53,687 nucleotides of DNA. Origin: Oscillospiraceae bacterium. GTDB lineage: Bacteria; Bacillota; Clostridia; Oscillospirales; Oscillospiraceae. The notes under the pieces are model-generated. The model had not been told where the DNA came from and ran no database searches. It saw only the letters and a program-made list of their open reading frames with translations. The position numbers and the translations under genes were made by a program. The DNA is taken from positions 1-53,687 of the forward strand of contig SVLL01000005.1 of assembly GCA_015067935.1 (NCBI GenBank), written 5' to 3'. This document shows positions 1 to 8,229 of this stretch, one piece after another. The stretch's first letter is position 1, and every line of letters begins with the position of its first letter.

Positions 1-2198
1 TCCAGGCGAAGCACCTGATCCTGCGCCTCACGCAGCTGCTCCTGGGCAGTATTCAGCTGGTATTCCACCTGATCTGCCTGCCGCTGGGCTTCCGTCAGCT
101 CCAGTTCGGTTGCCGCCTTTTCCTCGGTCAGTTCCTTTTCCTGCGCGGTCAGCTTTTCCAGCTCATTGGCACGGGAGAGAATACCGGCTTCCTTGTTCAC
201 AGAACCGCCGGTCATAGAACCGCCCGGGTTCATCACCTGACCGTCCAAGGTAACGATCTTGAATCGGTTGTTATACTTTCCTGCCATTGCAATGGCGGCA
301 TCCATATCCTGCACCAGTACGGTACGGGACAGCAGATATTCCACAATGCCCCGGTATTGCTTCTCGCAGCTTACCAGCTCCGACGCAATGCCCACATAGC
401 CACGGCATTTATCAAGGCCGTTTTCGGTCAGTTTCCTGCCCTCCATCTCAGAAATGGGCAGACAGGTCACACGACCAATACCGGTGCGCTTCAGGTAAGA
501 CAGTACCGCCTTACCGTCCTGCTTGTCACCGACGATAATATTCTGCATCGCACCGCCAAGGGCGATTTCGATGGCAACCGTATAATCATCATCCGTGCGG
601 ATCAAACGGGATACCGGTCCGTGTACCCCCTGAAGGAGACCGCGCTGGGCCTCCAGCATAACCGCCTTAACGGACTTATTGTAGCTTTCAAAATCCCGTT
701 CCATCGCCCGGAACACCCGCGCCTTTGCAGAAACGGAATCCAATTTGGCAGTTTGCTCGCGAAGTGTCTGCGCCAGCTCGTCCCGACGCTTAATGCGGGT
801 ATTCTGTCGCAGGGTATATCCGGAAATGGTATTCTGGGTGGCAGTCACCTCGTCCTGCGCCTTGCGCAGCTGCGCTGTGCAAGCGTCCAGATCGCTCTGG
901 GCGATCGCTTTGCGTTCCTCACCGGATTCCAGATCAGCACGCAGAATATCGCTGCGTTCCTTGGTTTGCTGAATACTCTCTTCCAGACCTCGTACATCTG
1001 CCTCCCGGCCGGCCAGTTCGGCAGAAAGGCTGGATTCCTTGCCACGCAGCTCCAGAAACTGCTTGGTGATGCCCTGTGCGCTGACGGTCATTGCTGTCAG
1101 CTGCTGTTGCAGGGATTCAATTGCATTTTTCCTTTCTGCCAGCTCCGCTTCAATGGATGCGATGCGTTCTTTTGTCTGTGCAATCTGGGCTACGATGCCG
1201 CCGCTGCGGTCATCATCACCCTGCAGTTCTTCTTCGATCCGGGCAATGTTGGCGTTGTTGTTCTCCACATTGCTGCGCAGCACAGCGATCTGTCCCTCCA
1301 GCTGCTGGTGATTGGCATCCAGCATACTGACCTTGACACGGACATTTTCCAGTTCCTCATCCTTTTGGCGAAGCAGCGCACCCAGGCTTTCGCTCTGTGC
1401 ATAGAGTTTATCCAGATCATCCTGTGCCTGCTGAAGTACGAAGGAGGCCGAGGCATAGTCCTCCTCTGCCTTCTTGGCGGCAGCGGACAGCCTGTCCAGC
1501 GTATCCAGCCAAACAGCGACCTCCACACCCTGCAGCTCATCCTTCAGCTCCAGATACTTCTTAGCCTTCTCAGATTGCTCCTTCAAAGGTCCGATCTGCA
1601 TTTCCAGTTCGGAAACCTTGTCGCCTATACGCAGCAGATTATCTTCTGTATGCGCCAGCTTCCGCTCGGTGTCCTCCTTGCGGTGACGGAACTTGGAGAT
1701 ACCAGCAGCTTCTTCAAATATCTCCCGGCGGTCCGCGCTCTTGAGGGACAAGATCTCATCAATGCGGCCCTGACCGATATTGGAATAACCCTCCCGGCCC
1801 AAGCCGGTGTCCATAAACAGCTCGTGAATATCACGAAGTCTCGCGCTCTGACGGTTGATATAGTACTCGCTGTCACCGCTGCGGTAATACCGGCGGGTAA
1901 TCATCACATCATCCGCATCATAGGGCAGAGCCCGATCCTTATTGTCCAAGGTCAGGGTTGCTTCTGCAAAACCCACAGCCGCACGCTTTTGGGTGCCACC
2001 GAAGATAACATCCTCCATCTTTGCGCCGCGGAGCGTCTTGGTGCTCTGCTCGCCCATAACCCACAAAATGGCATCGGAAATATTCGATTTGCCGGAACCG
2101 TTAGGTCCGACAATGGCGGTAATGTCATCACCAAAGCGGATTACGGTCTTATCCGGGAAGGACTTAAAGCCCTGCACTTCCAATGATTTTAAATACAC
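1..2198 (-). CDS. smc: Chromosome segregation ATPase SMC, N-terminal part (cut by window edge)
   Basis: SMC forms the ATPase core of condensin, which organises and segregates the chromosome in the cytoplasm. Reading from a GTG start at 2198 gives an N-terminal MYLKSLEVQGFKSF segment followed by the Walker A motif GPNGSGKS (about residues 32-39). Next come a long heptad-rich coiled coil, a hinge domain (roughly residues 500-640) and the start of the returning coil. About 732 codons are present; the second coil and the Walker B/signature head lie beyond the left edge. The GTG start is chosen because AAGGGG lies 7 nt upstream and the family N-terminus begins exactly there. A TTGCTT-17-TATAAT promoter lies upstream. 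A long open frame on the opposite strand is a shadow. Confidence 0.95.
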   Translation of the reverse strand, partial: MYLKSLEVQGFKSFPDKTVIRFGDDITAIVGPNGSGKSNISDAILWVMGEQSTKTLRGAKMEDVIFGGTQKRAAVGFAEATLTLDNKDRALPYDADDVMITRRYYRSGDSEYYINRQSARLRDIHELFMDTGLGREGYSNIGQGRIDEILSLKSADRREIFEEAAGISKFRHRKEDTERKLAHTEDNLLRIGDKVSELEMQIGPLKEQSEKAKKYLELKDELQGVEVAVWLDTLDRLSAAAKKAEEDYASASFVLQQAQDDLDKLYAQSESLGALLRQKDEELENVRVKVSMLDANHQQLEGQIAVLRSNVENNNANIARIEEELQGDDDRSGGIVAQIAQTKERIASIEAELAERKNAIESLQQQLTAMTVSAQGITKQFLELRGKESSLSAELAGREADVRGLEESIQQTKERSDILRADLESGEERKAIAQSDLDACTAQLRKAQDEVTATQNTISGYTLRQNTRIKRRDELAQTLREQTAKLDSVSAKARVFRAMERDFESYNKSVKAVMLEAQRGLLQGVHGPVSRLIRTDDDYTVAIEIALGGAMQNIIVGDKQDGKAVLSYLKRTGIGRVTCLPISEMEGRKLTENGLDKCRGYVGIASELVSCEKQYRGIVEYLLSRTVLVQDMDAAIAMAGKYNNRFKIVTLDGQVMNPGGSMTGGSVNKEAGILSRANELEKLTAQEKELTEEKAATELELTEAQRQADQVEYQLNTAQEQLREAQDQVLRL

Positions 2199-2237
2199 AG
2201 TAAAACCCCTTATCGTTTATGTAAAAAATATCAATTT

Positions 2238-2266
2238 ATTATACCCTGAAAGTCGAAAAAAAGCAA
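2238..2266 (-). promoter_or_regulatory. Promoter for smc
   Basis: On the minus strand the -35 TTGCTT (2261-2266) and -10 TATAAT (2238-2243) are 17 bp apart, about 40 bp upstream of the smc GTG start. The match is good but not experimentally supported. Confidence 0.6.
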
Positions 2267-2469
2267 GGATTTATTTGCACATTTTCGTGTTTCTTTGCGC
2301 AAATAACTAAGGCAAAACAGCAATCACGTACCATATCCGACCCAAGTGAAAAGAGTTTACAATTTGTTTTCAATTCAAGTTTCTTTCTTTTGTTCTAAAA
2401 CAGCCCCAAAATGCCATATTTACAGTACAAATGTCAGATTTTGGTCATAGTGAATCCCCGTCAGATTTC

Positions 2470-2498
2470 TTGACTTTACACCACAATAATGGTATACT
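2470..2498 (+). promoter_or_regulatory. Promoter of PdaA-like deacetylase
   Basis: TTGACT (2470-2475) and TATACT (2493-2498) are separated by 17 bp, with an extended -10 TG at 2490-2491. Transcription would begin near 2505. That leaves no leader for the ATG at 2511 and supports the ATG at 2535 as the real start. Confidence 0.8.
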
Positions 2499-2534
2499 AT
2501 CTCCAACAAAATGTTCCAAGAAAGGGCGATGCCT

Positions 2535-3662
2535 ATGTTCCATTGCACCAACTGCCACCGTGTTTTCCGCAAGCAGCCACGCAAATGCCCCCACTGCGGC
2601 GGACACTGTGTTTACAAAGAGAATCATAATGTGATCTTGATCATTACGGTCTGTGTTCTGGCATTGATTCTGGCAGGTCTGATTTTCTATTCCTTCCAAC
2701 TGAATCAGGATAGTGATGTGCCCAATCCTCCGGCCTCCTCGACCGGCACGCCCGGATCTTCCTCCTCTTCGGTCCCCTCGTCCTCGGCGACACTACCCAC
2801 GCAGCCCAGCAGCTCTGTACCTGCGTCCTCTCAGCCCACTGCACCCTCCTCTCAGCCCACCACTCCTCCCACGCAGCCTTCAACACCCCCCGCCACAGGT
2901 CCGGAAGTGGGCATCGGTCTGTACACCAGAGAAGAGCTTGAGGCAATGGACAAGACTTACAACCCCAACGGCTTTGGTGCCGGCAGAGCCCCCAACCATC
3001 AGCGTCCCTCTTTCGTGGTGTCTGAGCAGGCAAAATATGAGCAGTACGGCGGTCTGTTCATCGGACCGGACAGCGACACTGTGTATCTGACCTTTGACTG
3101 CGGCTACGAATACTATGCCAAGGACGAAAACGGCAAGGAATACGCAGTCACCGCCAAGATTCTGGATGTGCTGAAAGAGAAAAACGCCAAAGCGGTTTTC
3201 TTTATCACCATGGACTATGTGAATATGTCCCCGGATATTGTTCAGCGTATGATCGACGAAGGTCATGTGGTTGGCAACCACACCGTATACCACCCGGTAA
3301 TGCCCTCCAAGTCCATTGACCGGATGCAGCGGGAGGTTATGAACCTGCACAACCATATTCTGGAAAAATACGGCTACACTATGACCCTCTTCCGCCCTCC
3401 CACGGGTGCTTACTCCATCCAATCCCTCGCAGTTGTGCAGAATCTGGGCTACAAGAGTGTTCTGTGGAGCTTCCAGTATGCGGACTACTTCACCGACAAT
3501 CAGCCCTCCACAAGCAGTGCCTTTAAGCTGATTACCGACAATTCCCACAACGGCTGTATCTTCCTGCTGCATGCAGTATCCGAAACCAATGCCGCTGTCT
3601 TGGGCGATGTGATCGATCATCTGCGCAACGAGCAGAACTACACCATCGGCATTCTCTCTTAA
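2535..3662 (+). CDS. Membrane-anchored PdaA-like polysaccharide deacetylase with N-terminal zinc ribbon
   Basis: Predicted peptidoglycan N-acetylmuramic/GlcNAc deacetylase of the PdaA branch, which makes muramic delta-lactam in spore cortex. The ATG at 2535 (375 aa) follows AAGAAAGGG by 8 nt. Residues 4-21 form a CxxC...CxxC zinc ribbon, 34-54 a membrane segment, and about 60-125 a Ser/Pro/Thr-rich linker, which puts the catalytic domain outside the cell. NodB motifs: TFDCGYE (186-192), HxxxH (249-253), RPPTG (287-291) and LLHAVS (344-349). TFDxGYE is PdaA-type rather than TFDDGP; Cys stands where classical enzymes have the metal-binding second Asp. Followed by a strong terminator and a paralogue. 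Substrate is inferred from motif similarity. Confidence 0.85.
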   Translation: MFHCTNCHRVFRKQPRKCPHCGGHCVYKENHNVILIITVCVLALILAGLIFYSFQLNQDSDVPNPPASSTGTPGSSSSSVPSSSATLPTQPSSSVPASSQPTAPSSQPTTPPTQPSTPPATGPEVGIGLYTREELEAMDKTYNPNGFGAGRAPNHQRPSFVVSEQAKYEQYGGLFIGPDSDTVYLTFDCGYEYYAKDENGKEYAVTAKILDVLKEKNAKAVFFITMDYVNMSPDIVQRMIDEGHVVGNHTVYHPVMPSKSIDRMQREVMNLHNHILEKYGYTMTLFRPPTGAYSIQSLAVVQNLGYKSVLWSFQYADYFTDNQPSTSSAFKLITDNSHNGCIFLLHAVSETNAAVLGDVIDHLRNEQNYTIGILS

Positions 3663-3670
3663 AATACCAA

Positions 3671-3700
3671 AACTTCCCGGTTGCTGCCGGGAAGTTTTTT
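3671..3700 (+). terminator. Rho-independent terminator
   Basis: Perfect 10-bp stem AACTTCCCGG (3671-3680) with its complement (3687-3696), a 6-nt loop and a T run to 3700. It ends the first deacetylase transcript, 8 nt after the stop codon. Confidence 0.92.
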
Positions 3701-3701
3701 C

Positions 3702-3730
3702 TTGCATTCGGTCATACTATATGCTAAAAT
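3702..3730 (+). promoter_or_regulatory. Promoter of the second PdaA-like gene
   Basis: TTGCAT (3702-3707), 17-bp spacer, TAAAAT (3725-3730) with extended TG at 3722-3723. It starts just after the upstream terminator, so the second paralogue appears to be independently transcribed with a very short leader. Confidence 0.55.
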
Positions 3731-3752
3731 CACGAAAAAAGGAGGTGGCATA

Positions 3753-4763
3753 TTGGAGATTCCAAGAAGAGTAAGACGCCCAAGAAAGCGTCACCCAAAC
3801 AAGATGGAACAGCTGATTGTGCTTTTATCCGCAGTACTGGCGATTTGCCTGATCATTGCGCTGCTGATTCCCACTAGCGCGCAGAATTCCGGACCCCAGC
3901 TGCAGAGTACCAATCCTCCCACGCAGCCCAGCTCTTCCGTTGTTCCCCCTTCCTCCTCGGCTGTAACGCCGCCCACTTCCCTGCCTCCGGAGACCTTTCC
4001 TCCCGTTACCACGCCCCCTGCCACCAAACCCGGGCTGGAGTATATCGGCAACCTTTATACCCGGACAGAATTGGAAGCCTTGGATCGGACAATGAACCTC
4101 TATGGTATCGGAAAAAATGTGGATGAAAAGAATCGCCCCATCAACGCTCTTAATCTTGACAAGCAATATGAGAAGTACGATGCACACTTCATCGGTCCTG
4201 ATAACGGCAAGATCTATCTGACCTACACCGCAACCTATGAGCACGAGGGCAATGTAAAGAAAACACTGGATATTCTGAAAGCAAAGAATGTAAAGGCCGT
4301 TTTCTTTGTGGACAAAGCTTTTGCCAGACTTTATCCCGAGCTTACCCGGCAGATCATTGACGACGGGCATATTTTGGGAAATCACTGCACCACCCATCCG
4401 AAGCTTCCCGAGCTGACCATTGACAAGATCGTCAAACAGATTATGGACATCCACGAGTATGTAAAAGCTTACTACGGCTATGAAATGCGTCTGTTCCGTC
4501 CACCAAGCGGCTATTTTTCCGAGCAGGTTTGGGCAATTGCCCAAAGCCTCGGCTACCGCAGCTACAACTACAGCTTCACATATCGGGATTGGGACAGAGA
4601 AAACCAGCCCAACCCACAATCTTCTTTAGACAAGATGATTCATGCGCTGCACAGCGGTGCGATCTATTATCTCCACGCCATTTCCTCTACCAATGTTGCC
4701 ATTATGGAGGATTTTATCGACACTGCCCGCTCTCAGGGCTATGAATTTGAAATATTGCCGTAA
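3753..4763 (+). CDS. PdaA-like deacetylase paralogue lacking the catalytic Asp (predicted pseudoenzyme)
   Basis: Paralogue of the preceding gene. The start is TTG at 3753 because GGAGG (3741-3745) lies 7 nt upstream; a longer frame would begin inside the previous terminator. The 336-aa product has a very basic N-terminus, a membrane segment (about 20-40), a Pro/Ser/Thr linker and a NodB-fold domain. HxxxH (211-215, HCTTH), RPPSG (249-253) and LHAIS (307-311) are kept. Motif 1, TFDCGYE in the neighbour, is here TYTATYE (157-163; bases 4221-4241), so the catalytic-base Asp and the conserved Gly are lost. The frame is intact and has its own promoter and terminator, so a non-catalytic wall-binding or regulatory role is more likely than decay. 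That role is inference. Confidence 0.85.
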   Translation: MEIPRRVRRPRKRHPNKMEQLIVLLSAVLAICLIIALLIPTSAQNSGPQLQSTNPPTQPSSSVVPPSSSAVTPPTSLPPETFPPVTTPPATKPGLEYIGNLYTRTELEALDRTMNLYGIGKNVDEKNRPINALNLDKQYEKYDAHFIGPDNGKIYLTYTATYEHEGNVKKTLDILKAKNVKAVFFVDKAFARLYPELTRQIIDDGHILGNHCTTHPKLPELTIDKIVKQIMDIHEYVKAYYGYEMRLFRPPSGYFSEQVWAIAQSLGYRSYNYSFTYRDWDRENQPNPQSSLDKMIHALHSGAIYYLHAISSTNVAIMEDFIDTARSQGYEFEILP

Positions 4764-4770
4764 GCACAAA

Positions 4771-4800
4771 AGAACGCTTCCGATGGGAAGCGTTCTTTTT
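4771..4800. terminator. Bidirectional terminator
   Basis: 11-bp perfect stem AGAACGCTTCC (4771-4781) with 4786-4796, GATG loop, T run on the plus side and A-rich flank (T run on minus). It separates two convergent deacetylase genes. Confidence 0.9.
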
Positions 4801-4801
4801 A

Positions 4802-6268
4802 TCAGTTTCGTACTGTGTGATGGCACACCGGGCTATTGGGAGTCAATGCTTGGAAGCTATAACCGTTTTGGATGCCCCAAATCAAGATCTGCTCCACCGC
4901 ATCCACGCTGTAATCAAAAATATCGTGCTGCAGGATCACAACCTGCTGTCTGCCGGAAATACCTTCAATTACATTGGCAGCCACCTTGGCTGTCTTTTCC
5001 TCGTCGGTGCCGGTAAATTTGCTGGGATCCGAATCCTGGCTGTCCAAATGCCAGTCAAAATACTGGAACCCCTGATCCTGCACCGCCTGTGTCAACCGGG
5101 TCATAATACCGGGATTAAACCTGCTGATGGTGTTGGAGCTGCCGCCGGGAAAACGCATCAGCGTGGTGGTCACGCCCGTGCAATCCTTGATGATCTTCTG
5201 CATCCCGTAGAGATCGTTGAAAAACGCCTCTTCGCTGGCATAGATCTCGTTATAAATATGGGTCTTGGTGTGGATACCGAGACCGTGGCCGCCGTCTACA
5301 ATGGCGTTGAAAATGGCTTTCATATTATAGCCGGAATTGGTAACAAAGAAGGTTGCCTTGGCATTGTACTTGTTCAGAATTTCCACCAGTTCCATCGTAA
5401 GGCTGCTGGGACCGTCGTCGAAGGTCAGGTAGATGACCTTGCCGTCGGGATGATTCACCGGAGGCTGTTGGATGGCCTTGACATTTACGATTCTGCTCGC
5501 GGTAGCCACATTGCCAAAGCGGTCCGTTGCCGTATAAGTCAGCACATAGGTTCCGGCGCGGTAGATATTCACAGCGCCGGTAATTTCGACCTGATTCGTA
5601 ATATCCCCATCCCGGTCATCCACAGCCGTAAAGCCGGGCTCATCGTAAGAAGTGCCTGCATCAATGGTAATGCTTGCCTCGCCTTTCAGGGTAATCACCG
5701 GGGCATTCATATCCTTGCGAAGAATGTCCCGCGCAACAGTGGTCACATTGCCGGAGCTGTCGGACACCGTGTAGTGAATCACATCACCTTCAAGCCACAT
5801 CTGCACCTGCGTTGTCAAATCACCGTCATAATCATCTGTTGCGGTGTAGCCCTCCTCCTGATATGTCTCACCGGGAACAGGAAAATAATTGGGGTCAGTT
5901 TTCAGCGTAATGACCGGAGCGGTCTTATCCACCACCTTGACCTCCCGGGTGACGGACTTGCTCACCCAAAGATACCGGGCAGTGTATGTGATTTTGTAGG
6001 TGCCCAGCTTGGTCACATCAACCGAGCCGGAGGTTTCCACCTCTAAACGATCTCCGTTGCCGGACGCAACGGCACCTTCCTCCACATAGATGTCCTTTCC
6101 GTAAACCAACTCCAGCGGCTCTGTGCCCCCCACCGGGGTGACGGTGATGTGGATATTAAGTGTGATAATTACAAAAACTACCAATAAAAATGCCAATACT
6201 GCTCCGCCGATGAGCATTTTCTTTGTGTTGGCTTTGGCTCTGTTGTGACGGCGTTCTCTGTTTGTCAT
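4802..6268 (-). CDS. Polysaccharide deacetylase with three Ig-like (DUF5011-type) modules
   Basis: Predicted cell-surface peptidoglycan or polysaccharide N-deacetylase. The 488-aa protein has a basic N-terminus and one membrane segment (about 18-37). Three tandem Ig-like modules follow (about 45-113, 117-183, 189-264), each with the DUF5011-style pattern APVITLK...GxxYxExGxTAxDxxDGDIT...YxVTYTxxDxxGN. The C-terminal NodB domain has canonical TFDDGP (282-287), HTKTH (333-337) and RFPGG. Unlike its two convergent neighbours, every catalytic motif is intact. The ATG follows AGGAGA with good spacing. The Ig modules probably space the enzyme from the membrane or bind wall polymer. Substrate not determinable. 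Confidence 0.9.
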   Translation of the reverse strand: MTNRERRHNRAKANTKKMLIGGAVLAFLLVVFVIITLNIHITVTPVGGTEPLELVYGKDIYVEEGAVASGNGDRLEVETSGSVDVTKLGTYKITYTARYLWVSKSVTREVKVVDKTAPVITLKTDPNYFPVPGETYQEEGYTATDDYDGDLTTQVQMWLEGDVIHYTVSDSSGNVTTVARDILRKDMNAPVITLKGEASITIDAGTSYDEPGFTAVDDRDGDITNQVEITGAVNIYRAGTYVLTYTATDRFGNVATASRIVNVKAIQQPPVNHPDGKVIYLTFDDGPSSLTMELVEILNKYNAKATFFVTNSGYNMKAIFNAIVDGGHGLGIHTKTHIYNEIYASEEAFFNDLYGMQKIIKDCTGVTTTLMRFPGGSSNTISRFNPGIMTRLTQAVQDQGFQYFDWHLDSQDSDPSKFTGTDEEKTAKVAANVIEGISGRQQVVILQHDIFDYSVDAVEQILIWGIQNGYSFQALTPNSPVCHHTVRN

Positions 6269-6323
6269 ATTTGTCTCCTGTGAATCGCGGATCCCACTCT
6301 GGGATGAGGTGATAGGTGTAGTT

Positions 6324-7160
6324 TTATTTCTCTGAAAACAGCGTGCCGATCAGCTCCGGCAGCACCGCTTCAAATTTGACGCCATACCAATGGGCAGGCT
6401 CTTTCCATGTTTTTTCAATACATTTTGCAGTGAAATCCGCCGCAATGACAACTGCCTCTTCCAGCGTTTTTCCCTGCAGATACGCCCCCACAAAGGCAGA
6501 GGCAAATACATCACCGGTGCCGTGGAAGCTCTTCGGAATTTTCTTGTGGACATAGTGCCACCGTTTCCCGTTGCGGGATACCAGCACACCGGTTTCCTCA
6601 TCTTTATAGCCCACACCGGTGAGGACCACATTAGGGGCCAGCTGTTCCAGTTTTCCCATAAGTTCGGAAACAAAATCTTCTGTCAGTTCCTGCTGATAGG
6701 GCATTCCGGTCATCAGGCAGCCTTCTGTCACATTGGGCAGAATCACATCCGCGCAGGAACAGAACTCCCCCATTGCCCGGGCATAATCCATGTCAAAGCC
6801 GGTGTAGAGCTTTCCGTGATCCGCCATTGCCGGATCTACAATGCGCACGCCGCCGGGAATAAGCAGTGTTCTGAAAATTTCCCGAACAAAATCCATATGC
6901 TTAGTGTTCCCCAAATATCCGGTATATACCGCATCAAATACAAAATTTTGTGCCTGCCAATGGTCCAGAATTCCGGAAAATTCCTCCGTCAGGTCCTTGA
7001 TATGGGGCATACCAAAGCCGCCGGTATGGGTAGAAAGTACACCGGATGGCAAAATGCAGGTTTCGTGTCCGCAAGCAGACAAAATGGGCAATGCCACAGT
7101 GATGGAGCACTGTCCGATGCAGGAAATGTCCTGCACTGTCAAAATTCTTTGATAAGCCAT
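6324..7160 (-). CDS. Pyridoxamine/pyridoxal kinase
   Basis: ATP-dependent kinase of the B6 salvage pathway (PdxK/PdxY type, ribokinase superfamily), phosphorylating pyridoxamine, pyridoxal or pyridoxine. The 278-aa length is typical. Visible family features are the N-terminal AYQRILTVQDISCIGQCS segment, the LPSGVLSTHTGGF substrate-lid region, DPAMAD, LPNVTE, and the anion-hole motif FHGTGDVFASAFVG near residue 215 with the catalytic Asp of GTGD. The ATG is preceded by CGGAGG at 6 nt. The gene lies 19 nt downstream of an AEC-family transporter gene on the same strand, so the two are probably co-transcribed. Confidence 0.9.
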   Translation of the reverse strand: MAYQRILTVQDISCIGQCSITVALPILSACGHETCILPSGVLSTHTGGFGMPHIKDLTEEFSGILDHWQAQNFVFDAVYTGYLGNTKHMDFVREIFRTLLIPGGVRIVDPAMADHGKLYTGFDMDYARAMGEFCSCADVILPNVTEGCLMTGMPYQQELTEDFVSELMGKLEQLAPNVVLTGVGYKDEETGVLVSRNGKRWHYVHKKIPKSFHGTGDVFASAFVGAYLQGKTLEEAVVIAADFTAKCIEKTWKEPAHWYGVKFEAVLPELIGTLFSEK

Positions 7161-7179
7161 AATGTGCCTCCGAATAGTC

Positions 7180-8091
7180 TTAGTTCATCAGCAGCTGCAG
7201 CCAAATGGGAATCGTCAGAATCGACAGTGCAGTGCTGATAAGTACGGTTGCTGCACCCAGGCGGCAATCCTTTTCCACCAGCTTGGGGTAGACTATGGTA
7301 TTCATTCCGCAGGGCATCGCATACAGTGCCACTGCCGGGATCAGAGCAATCTGCAGGCCTGTCAGCTTAATCAGCAGCAGAGCCAACGCAGGTGCCAGCA
7401 AAAGTCTTGCGGCGCAAATTACATACACCTTCCAGTTGGAAAGCAGTTCTTTGATGGGAAACTGGGAAATAGCCATACCGGTCAGGAGCATACTGACGGG
7501 TGCAACACAGTTGTTGCCCATCTTCGCCACATCATAAACAGTCTGGGGCAGCCAAATACCGGTAATTCCCACCACACAGCCGATCAGAATGCCGATCAGA
7601 CTGGGGGTAAAGATTTTCTGCCAGATGCTTTTTTGACCCTTGCCGGCTGTGAGCATATTATATCCCACCGTTCCGATATAGGTACTCATCGGCAGGCCGA
7701 ACATCATACAGTCCAGCAGCACAGCCTCTCCGAACACCGCACCCACCAGAGGATAGCCCATATATCCGATATTGCCGGTGGTTATCGAGTATTCATTGAC
7801 ATTTTTCTCATAGTCCTTGCTGCCCAGCATCTTACAAATCAGCTTGGAAACAACCACCATCACCGCCAGCATACCCGCAGAAATGGCCAGCAGCGGCCAT
7901 TGGGTGCTCAAGTAAGCCACATTAAACCGGGCAGAAAAGGTATTAAAGGACATGCAGGGAAAGAAAATATAAACAAGCAGAACCGACAGGGGTTTGCTAT
8001 GCTCAGGATTTACCAGTTTTGTTTTGCACAGAATATAACCGGTCAGGCAAAAAATCAGCAGAATTGCCACCTGTCCAAAAATTGCATCCAT
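7180..8091 (-). CDS. AEC-family (auxin efflux carrier-like) membrane transporter
   Basis: Ten-helix-type membrane carrier of the AEC/bile-acid-sodium-symporter superfamily; bacterial members include malate and malonate transporters. The start is ATG at 8091 (303 aa), where GGAGG lies 9 nt upstream. The longer open frame to 8229 would cover the promoter. Evenly spaced hydrophobic segments run throughout, with the family's central NIGYMGYPLVGAVFG region and a C-terminal PCGMNTIVY segment typical of the crossover motif. It heads an operon with pyridoxamine kinase, so transport of a B6-related or amino-acid-derived compound is possible, but substrate cannot be read from sequence. Confidence 0.88.
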   Translation of the reverse strand: MDAIFGQVAILLIFCLTGYILCKTKLVNPEHSKPLSVLLVYIFFPCMSFNTFSARFNVAYLSTQWPLLAISAGMLAVMVVVSKLICKMLGSKDYEKNVNEYSITTGNIGYMGYPLVGAVFGEAVLLDCMMFGLPMSTYIGTVGYNMLTAGKGQKSIWQKIFTPSLIGILIGCVVGITGIWLPQTVYDVAKMGNNCVAPVSMLLTGMAISQFPIKELLSNWKVYVICAARLLLAPALALLLIKLTGLQIALIPAVALYAMPCGMNTIVYPKLVEKDCRLGAATVLISTALSILTIPIWLQLLMN

Positions 8092-8112
8092 TGAAAACCG
8101 CCTCCATAGGGC

Positions 8113-8141
8113 ATTATAAGACTTAAAACCGGAAATAGCAA
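8113..8141 (-). promoter_or_regulatory. Promoter of the AEC transporter-pdxK operon
   Basis: Minus-strand TTGCTA (8136-8141), 17 bp, TATAAT (8113-8118), 21 bp upstream of the ATG. Divergent from the prfC promoter. Confidence 0.65.
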
Positions 8142-8161
8142 GGCTATTTTGCATCTTCTGC

Positions 8162-8190
8162 TTGTAAATTTTTCTAGAATATGTTAGAAT
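8162..8190 (+). promoter_or_regulatory. Promoter of prfC
   Basis: TTGTAA (8162-8167), 17 bp, TAGAAT (8185-8190) with extended TG at 8182-8183, about 40 bp before the prfC ATG. Confidence 0.65.
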
Positions 8191-8229
8191 AATCCAGCTA
8201 ATCAATAAACCTTCTTCCGGAGGAATCAT

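Larger units (their letters stand above)
2199..2534. other. Intergenic region between smc and the deacetylase cluster
   Basis: This 336-bp divergent spacer holds the smc promoter on the minus strand and the deacetylase promoter on the plus strand (2470-2498). The stretch between about 2267 and 2465 is AT-rich. I see no ORF, RNA gene, strong hairpin or repeat in it. Confidence 0.7.

Noticed and set aside
357-2186. 609-aa plus-strand ORF opposite smc
   Set aside because: No ribosome site or promoter, low-complexity shadow of smc codon usage; the minus strand encodes clear SMC motifs.
2511-2534. Upstream ATG for the first deacetylase
   Set aside because: Lies within a few bases of the predicted transcription start with no room for a ribosome site; ATG 2535 has an ideal one.
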